A DNA stretch of 64,000 nt from Stemphylium vesicarium (lineage: Eukaryota > Ascomycota > Dothideomycetes > Pleosporales > Pleosporaceae), in the NCBI GenBank assembly GCA_004380135.1, contig QXCR01000141.1, positions 1 through 64,000 on the forward strand, in the 5' to 3' direction. Positions 57,607-64,000 of this stretch are shown one piece after another; positions within the stretch are counted from its first letter, which is position 1, and every line of letters begins with the position of its first letter. A program made the position numbers and the translations under genes. Under the pieces are notes generated by a model that had not been told where the DNA came from, ran no database searches, and was given only the letters and a program-made list of their open reading frames with translations.

Positions 57607-60600
57607 ATGACTGCGCATGCACGTCACCCGGTACCCCTCGAGCCATTATCGCAGAATGGCAGCTCCCCCCTGCATCGCGTAGGCATGCTGGAGTTCCTTG
57701 ATCAGGATCCGCGGCCTACTTTTGTTATCGATACCACACCAACCAGCATCGACCACCCGAGAAAGAATATTCTCTACTGGAACTCGGCTATGGCCGTTGC
57801 CGATCCGGGGGGCTTGCTGCAACAACTAGGCAGCGATGGCAGCGCACATGGTAGCGATCAAAATGGCTATGCACCCTTCACGCAGTTCCGAAGCTGGTGT
57901 TCGGCCCGAAATGCAGCGAGTGAACCTTTTTTGTACCATGGATTCAACTGGACCAAAGTTCACGTGGCCAGCCTTTGGAACGTCATGAGTGGTGTCTCTG
58001 CTATGGCGTGCGCAGGCGACAAAGGCGATACGATGGCTCTCACCAGAACGACTTCCAAAACAAAGGCGCCAAATTTCGACTGGACAGATGAACTTCCCCC
58101 AAAACGGCTGTCGGCTCATGCAGCATGGGCACGCAGCATCGACTGGGCGTCCACCCCACTAGGGCCAATGAGCTCCTGGTCATCCCAACTCCGCAGTATC
58201 TGCAACCTGGTTATGCAGGACCCACGACCTGCTGTCGTATTCTACGGGCCGGACCTTATCATGGTTTACAATGAAGCTGAGATTGAGCTCCTAGGAAGCT
58301 TCCATCCATGTATGGGCGTCAGTGCCCGCGTTGCTCTTGCTTCCGTCTGGGGCGAGTACTTTGAACCCATAATAGAAAAGAACCTCGCAGGAGAGACAGT
58401 CGAAAAGAGAAACATCGCGATTCACATGGTACGCAACGGCTTCATGGAAGAAACGTACTTTTCCTTGAAGTTCATACCAATACTGGACTCTGAGGGTGCT
58501 ACCGTTGGTCATTACGAACCTCTAGTCGAAACTGTACGTCTACCTCAAACAATCCCTGACAATTCGCATAGCTCTTCGGTTTGGACACAGTTGCAAGGTT
58601 TCTTGGCGAGCATGAACTTGATCGTGAACACGTGAAAGCCTGTCCCCTTAAAGTTGCAGCCGAGGAGAAAGTGCTTCACTGGGCAAAGCTCTCTGCTTCC
58701 AGGTTATATGAGCCCCAGCTGACGTACATATAGACTGAAGAAGTCGTTGCAAAAAGACGTTCGCAAACTCTGCTTGAACTTAGTGAAGAGATTCCGAGAG
58801 CACGCAACTCTGATACCTACTGGAATGTCGCTACCGAAGTACTATCACGCAACGACAAAGACTTACCTTTCGTCCTCCTTTACTCAGCTGAAGCTGATGG
58901 TCATGGCTCTACATCGAGTAGGACACGATTCTCAGACACTGCTCAGCAGCACTGCAAGCTTCGGGGTTCCTTTGGTCTACCCAAAGGATCGCCAGCTGGA
59001 CCGGACCATCTCGACTTCCAGCAAGATCATGGGTTTTCTCCTTATTTTCGGCAGGCTCTTACCGCTCGAAAACCCATAATAATACGACTTGACCAAGATC
59101 CAGTAGCCGCAGCATTGGTCGAAGGTGTAGACTGGCAAGGTTTCGGGGATCCCTGCAGAATGGCAGCTATCTGCCCTCTGAACCCGACATCTTCGCGAGA
59201 CAACATCCTTGGATTCGTGGTCATTGGACTTAATCCACGTAGACCCTTTAACGAAACCTATCTACAGTTTATTCTGGTCGCTAGTCGATTGCTATCAACA
59301 TCTCTCACATCAATTCTGCTTCACGAAGAAGATATTAATCGTCGAGAAAGGACCATAGCTACCGCCGAAGAGATGAAATATCAGCTAAGACAGCAACTAA
59401 CGCAGTCCCAGCAAGAGTCGGAGCGGAATTTCTCCAAATTTAGGCGTTTTGCCGAGCGGGCCGATGTTGGTATCTTCCTCATCGGTATGGATGGGGTGTA
59501 TTCATACAGAAACGAGGCTTGGTACGAGATGCTAAGCCCATCCAATCGCGACATCGACCTTGCCGACGCTTGGGCCGAAGTAATAGACGAAGACTTCGTT
59601 GATGTGGGGCAGGCAAAGTTCAAGGCACTTGTGGAGACCAAAGAACATCAGTAGGAAGACTGTTCTCTGCAGTAACATGTAGCTAACATCGAGTAGGTCC
59701 TTCGAATTGCGCCTCAAGAGAACCTGGAATGCCCCTAGCCAGAGTCTAGACGACACCATTCCCGAGGAACAGCCCATGTGGGTAATAACGTCAATCTTCC
59801 CTGAACTTGACGATAAAGGCGAGGTGATTGAAATCATTGGCTGTTGCACGGATATAAGGTATGGGTTCTTGCCCTTCTGGCTTTACTGCGGAGATACTCA
59901 CCAATACCAGTCAGCAAAAATGGGGTGAAAAGATTCAGGCGACTCAAGCCGAAAGAGCCCGGGAGTCTAAGCGGTAGGCTTAATTTCGCCGAGCAACAGT
60001 TCTTGACCTAACAAAGCCTTTGTAGAAGCCTAGAGAACTTCATTGACACGACTTCGTAAGCTCCAAAGATGCAAGATCTTCACACTTACACTTCTGACTC
60101 GAGCCAAGCCATGAGATGCGCAATCCTTTGTCCGCAATTGTTCAATGTGCCGACGTAGGCAACTTTGTTTTCCTATGCAAATGCATAAGCTAATTTATCC
60201 GGGTAGAGTATCATTTCCGCCCACAAATCTTTCGGAAAATCAACGGACTACCAGAAGGTCTACGAAACCATACTGGAGACGACCATCGATGCCGCTGAAA
60301 CAATCGTCCAGTGCTCCAAGCACATGAAAACCATTGTTGATGGTACGCTACAGTCCGAGGCGAAACATTCCAGATGCAGACAGCGTGACTGACCTGAACA
60401 GATGTGCTTACAATGTCCAAACTTGATTCGGGCTTGTTCGTGATGACACCAGTCGACGTACAACTCGATTCAATTGCAAGGGATGCAGTGAAGATGTTTG
60501 AGGGCGAAGCGAAGTCGGCGGGTATAGATTTGCAATTCCGCCTCGAAGACTCATGCAAAACCACTGCCATTCAGCATGTCTCACTTGATCCAACCAGAGT

Positions 60601-61760
60601 CTTGCAGATACTCATAGTAAGTCACTACTCCTCCTCTCCCTCTTGGAACGCACCGACTAACTGCTCAGAACCTGATAACGAATGCGATCAAATTCACGAA
60701 ACTGCAAGACATACGCCAAATCTGTGTCAGTTTAGGTTTAGCCGAAGGGCGGCCGACCCACAGTGTTAGCGGCAACGTGCCGTTCTCGCGCACCTCGGAA
60801 GCTTCAGAGGCACAGACGTTACAGGCAGACTGGGAAAGGGGTGGAATAGTACGTCACCATTGCACGCGATCAAGATATTACGTCTAACGGAACAAGGTCT
60901 ATGTGATATTTTCCGTGCAGGATACAGGCTGTGGTTTGAGCGATGAAGAACACCAGCTCCTTTTCGCTCGCTTCTCTCAAACATCACCACGCACGCACAT
61001 CGATTATGGTAAGTTTCAGATTTACGCCTGACCTACTACCTGCTAAAAGATCTCAGGTGGCTCCGGCCTTGGTCTCTTCATCTCACGACGCCTGTCCGAA
61101 ATGCATGGCGGCGCCATCGGCTTCGCTTCCAAACCCGGCATTGGCAGCACATTTTCCTTTTACGTGAAGAGTCGAAAGATTTTATATCGCCCCAACTTCA
61201 ACCGAGCCGAAAGCGACGCCGCAGTAAGCGTGAGCATACGCGCGCAGCAGACCTTACGCTCTAGTCGAGTGCGCAATGAGGCCATCGACGATGATGCTTC
61301 CCAGAGCACCAAAACTACTTTGGAGGATATACCCAACAAAGATCTCCACGTCCTTATTGTCGAGGACAACCTGGTCAACCAACGCGTCCTCGCCAAACAG
61401 CTGCGCAACACGGGTATGCAAGTCGCAGTTGCGAACCACGGCGGGGAAGCTCTCGAGTATCTGCGCACGACCAACTATTGCATTCCCGACGGGTCTGGAA
61501 AGCCGCTTGCGCTCATTCTGATGGACTGGGAGATGCCCGTTATGGACGGCCTGACCTGTGTGCGAACTATTCGCGAAATGCAGACTGAAGGGATTGTGAG
61601 AGCGCACGTTCCGGTGATCGCGGTAACGGCGAATGTGCGGAGTGAGCAGGTGGAGGTAGCGTTGAAAGCGGGCATGGACGATGTGATAAGCAAGCCGTTC
61701 AGGATACCGGAGCTGTGCGCTTGTATCCAGAAGACGCTGAGGGTTACGGCGAGGGCGTAG
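57607..61760 (+). CDS. Hybrid histidine kinase (PAS-HisKA-HATPase-REC)
   Basis: Eleven exons: 57,607-58,533, 58,734-59,650, 59,697-59,858, 59,911-59,973, 60,026-60,055, 60,109-60,154, 60,207-60,342, 60,402-60,616, 60,669-60,848, 60,897-61,008 and 61,057-61,760. They total 3492 nt (1163 residues). It is a cytosolic sensor of the fungal multistep phosphorelay: autophosphorylation on His, transfer to its own receiver Asp, then to an HPt protein. N-terminal sensor sequence leads to a PAS-like domain (about 544-660; ERADVGIFLIGMDGVYSYRN). Then come the H-box TTSHEMRNPLSAI (H701), the N-box NLITNAIKF (833), DTGCGL, FARFSQ and GGSGLGLF. The receiver starts HVLIVEDN (1027) and has phospho-acceptor D1086 in LMDWEMPVMDG. 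There is no membrane segment. Every catalytic box is intact. The first intron (200 bp) is the least certain. Confidence 0.9.
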
Positions 61761-61838
61761 TTTAGTTTTGTCGTTATGAAAGCCATTCGAAGCGAACTTG
61801 ACTTGAATGGTGCGTGTGGTGTTGCAGTGATGTATGCC

Positions 61839-62852
61839 TCATACCGCTTCTTCATCAATGACTTCTGTTTCTCCATCCTTGGTTGTCTTCAACTTTCCAT
61901 CAACCCACCGCGCAGCTACCCGCCCCGTCTCCTCACCGATCTCCTTCTCCCTTTCCATACCCCCCTTCACATGCATTCCGTGGTCCGCATCTTTCACAGT
62001 CACAAGTTGCGACCTTGCCTTCATACGTTTTCTCGTTTCGTCCAACAGGTCTAGCGGACACATCGCGTCTTTATCTCCAACGATAAAGATAACATCAACG
62101 TCCTGTGGCAGATCGAGCAGTATTTGATCTCTCAACTCGTTTTTGGGGCCAAGGAGGGGGTAAGATATGAGAATTAGTCGGGCGGTCGGCCACCTCTGTG
62201 CCAACTCCTGTTTTTCGTCTTGCTGCTGCGCCAGGTATTCGTTGGCGGCGATGACAGCTGCACGGGCTCCCATACTGCGTCCGCCCAACAGTAACCTCTT
62301 TTCTCGATCTTCATCTTTTGTCTGCTTCCCTCGGGTATCCAGCTCTCCAATATATGCATGGAAGCCTTTCGTCCGCGCTTTGAGGCTCATGGAGCCCTGA
62401 AAAGCGGAGACGGCATACGTAGTCGCAAAACCATTGCAGAAGTTCGCTACAGTTGGAGAAGAGAGCGTACCTCCGGCGCCGTGGGTGAAGATCAACATAG
62501 GTGGCCATGCCGTGGGTAATGCAGCTTTTGATGTGTTTGGAGTATACTCATGGCATTCAATTGGATTTTTGACAAGAGCATGGGTGAAGGATGTAGTTGT
62601 CATGCTTGGTGGTGCTATGTCAGACTTCGGTGTCGATTGCGTGTTCGATGAATTTGTCCCGGACTTTGCATCTTCTATGGAAGGCTTCTTGGCCCTTGAT
62701 GTGCGCTGTGGCTCCTTCTGGGCTTCTGCAGGTGAAGAAGCCGTCGAATCCTGGGTTTCCGCCTCGGTTGCTCTGGTTGATGACCTGGTCATACGCTTCT
62801 TGGGCTCTGGTGTTGAGCTTGCTTCTGATGTTCCGCTTCGTTTTGGCGGCAT
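61839..62852 (-). CDS. KANSL3/TEX30-like alpha/beta hydrolase
   Basis: A single exon of 337 residues. The first ~85 residues are basic and Ser/Thr/Glu-rich (KKRMTRSSTRA), possibly a nuclear signal. An alpha/beta-hydrolase fold follows: FTHGAGGTLSSP (oxyanion-loop region), the nucleophile elbow GRSMGAR (Ser at about 193), VGDKDAMCP (acid) and DADHGMHV (His). The pattern matches the KANL3/Tex30 family, which in animals includes a subunit of the NSL acetyltransferase complex. A catalytic triad appears complete, so it may also be an active hydrolase; its substrate is unknown. It is convergent with the histidine kinase gene, 78 bp between stops, so the 3' UTRs probably overlap. Confidence 0.85.
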   Translation of the reverse strand: MPPKRSGTSEASSTPEPKKRMTRSSTRATEAETQDSTASSPAEAQKEPQRTSRAKKPSIEDAKSGTNSSNTQSTPKSDIAPPSMTTTSFTHALVKNPIECHEYTPNTSKAALPTAWPPMLIFTHGAGGTLSSPTVANFCNGFATTYAVSAFQGSMSLKARTKGFHAYIGELDTRGKQTKDEDREKRLLLGGRSMGARAAVIAANEYLAQQQDEKQELAQRWPTARLILISYPLLGPKNELRDQILLDLPQDVDVIFIVGDKDAMCPLDLLDETRKRMKARSQLVTVKDADHGMHVKGGMEREKEIGEETGRVAARWVDGKLKTTKDGETEVIDEEAV

Positions 62853-64000
62853 GCTTGCGATGTAGATCGACTCGACTTCTCTCTTCAGAGCACTGTTAGG
62901 TTGCAGTAAATCGATGCGATGCAGTTTCTGCTAATGCGACGTGCTAAATCCAGGTACTACTTCCACTCTGGTTCGGCGAAAGCTATGTTACCATGACGTA
63001 AGCGATTGGTGGCTTGCCAGCCACTTCCCAACCCTCTCCTTACCAGACCGAAGCTACTAGAGCTGTATGAAGAAAAATGACCAGTAACACACATGAGATA
63101 CCATCCAGGAGCAAGAGCTGAACGACTGCGACGAGGAAAAGGTCCCGAGATTCGTGTAACTTTGTCCCTCCAAATGTTCAACTGGATTTCATTCAGTTTT
63201 TTCGTCACTTCTAGTACTTCGACAGAGGCCCATTGTAATCTCAAGTGCAATCATTTAGTTAATTTGGAGAAAATGTCCCGCCAGGACGTTGAGCTACGAG
63301 ACCACCACGGGTGCTAGGCAACTATTGAAAGTTCCGTACCTCCATCGGCCAAACTGTACAAGGAGATGCGAAACCCATCACTTCTGGTGCGGTTGAAAGC
63401 TATCTCAGATGTCAGAGTGACGCGTGCTGCATGGTGATGGCCACGATGGTGGGAGCCTTCCTGAAGGTATTCATCGGGATCCTAGGCCTCGGTTATCCGT
63501 ATCTCGTATCGGTACAACGAGGGAGGCATTTTATGGAGACTACGTGAGCGGCAGTCGGTCATGTCGAAGATGCGCATATGACAGAAGGATGTTGTGAACA
63601 TCCCCCATGATGGATAGGGGACATGGAAATGATGACATTGGACGTAATTGTGGTGGTTGGTAGCAATCAGAAGGCGGGCAAGATCAAGCGAGATCGGACG
63701 CGACGCGCCTTGCCATGATGCTACGGTATTGCGCCCTTATGGCTTCATCTATGTTTTCCTGCTTTCTGCTTTGCTTGTAGCATTCAATGTTCGCTGCTCT
63801 CCCAGTAGTAATTTCGACATTGCATTTACTAAATTCCATTCAAATCGAAAGACATATCTGCAGGGACGACTCACGGATCACGTGCGGCAATCCATGCACC
63901 CGTCGTCCAGTAACTCGAAAAGGTCGAATATACATCATCGCAAACGCGTATCCTATTGCACAAGCCCGCAGTCAGAGAAAATCAGGAGGCAACCAATGCA
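62853..64000. other. Intergenic, right edge of window
   Basis: Upstream region of the hydrolase gene. Composition is ordinary and short frames have no recognisable domain. I see no repeat, RNA gene or transposon here. Confidence 0.55.

Noticed and set aside
1..64000. CRISPR arrays, rRNA, telomeric repeats
   Set aside because: No regularly spaced direct repeats with unique spacers, no rRNA-like sequence and no TTAGGG arrays were seen; the GGGTTGG runs belong to the MITE ends.

Overview
The window comes from a filamentous ascomycete, most likely a pleosporalean Dothideomycete. This placement is inference, not a database match. The genes have many short introns (about 46-70 bp, GT...AG with CTAAC/CTGAC-like branch sites). 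The gene families are typical of such fungi: HET, OrsD-like, multi-exon hybrid histidine kinase, GH131, GH18, SAC3 and ABC-C. Transposons are wrecked by transition mutations that leave TA-rich DNA with in-frame TAA/TAG, the mark of repeat-induced point mutation (RIP).

Bases 1 to about 23,157 are an AT-rich, gene-free repeat block with at least three nested levels. A minus-strand Ty3/Gypsy element (1-3543 plus about 16,005-17,306, running off the left edge) is split by a minus-strand Ty1/Copia element (3544-15,999; 216-bp LTRs; duplicated target CCTAC). That Copia is split in its RT/RNase H region by a plus-strand Gypsy element (4651-11,739; 288/289-bp LTRs; duplicated target CTAAT). A second minus-strand Copia (17,307-23,157) follows. 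It carries a 464-bp hAT-like MITE with an 8-bp target duplication, and it cut the 5' end off a GH18 chitinase gene.

Bases 23,158-33,684 are a damaged transition zone. It holds the truncated chitinase pseudogene with five stops and a frameshift, an OrsD-like zinc-finger gene, a HET-domain fragment, and an AT-rich island with a ruined Fot1/pogo transposon, a second copy of the MITE and two copies of a 233-bp solo LTR. It ends with a broken pseudokinase gene. Several nonsense changes here fit RIP leaking out of the repeats.

Bases 34,168-62,852 are ordinary euchromatin with intact, reconstructable genes: SAC3 (mRNA export, -), a YDR124W-like protein (-), a full ABC-C/MRP transporter (-, 8 exons), a GH18 chitinase (+), a GH131 beta-glucanase (-), a single-pass membrane protein (-), a hybrid histidine kinase (+, 11 exons) and a KANSL3/TEX30-like alpha/beta hydrolase (-). 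For each gene the exon lengths sum to an exact reading frame. The only large gap is about 41.7-45.4 kb, with one doubtful small gene. The chitinase and GH131 genes converge and both encode secreted wall-active enzymes. The kinase and hydrolase also converge, with 78 bp between their stops.

I saw no new multi-gene system. The main points of interest are the datable transposon nest, patchy RIP with unmutated islands, and RIP-type damage in host genes next to repeats.
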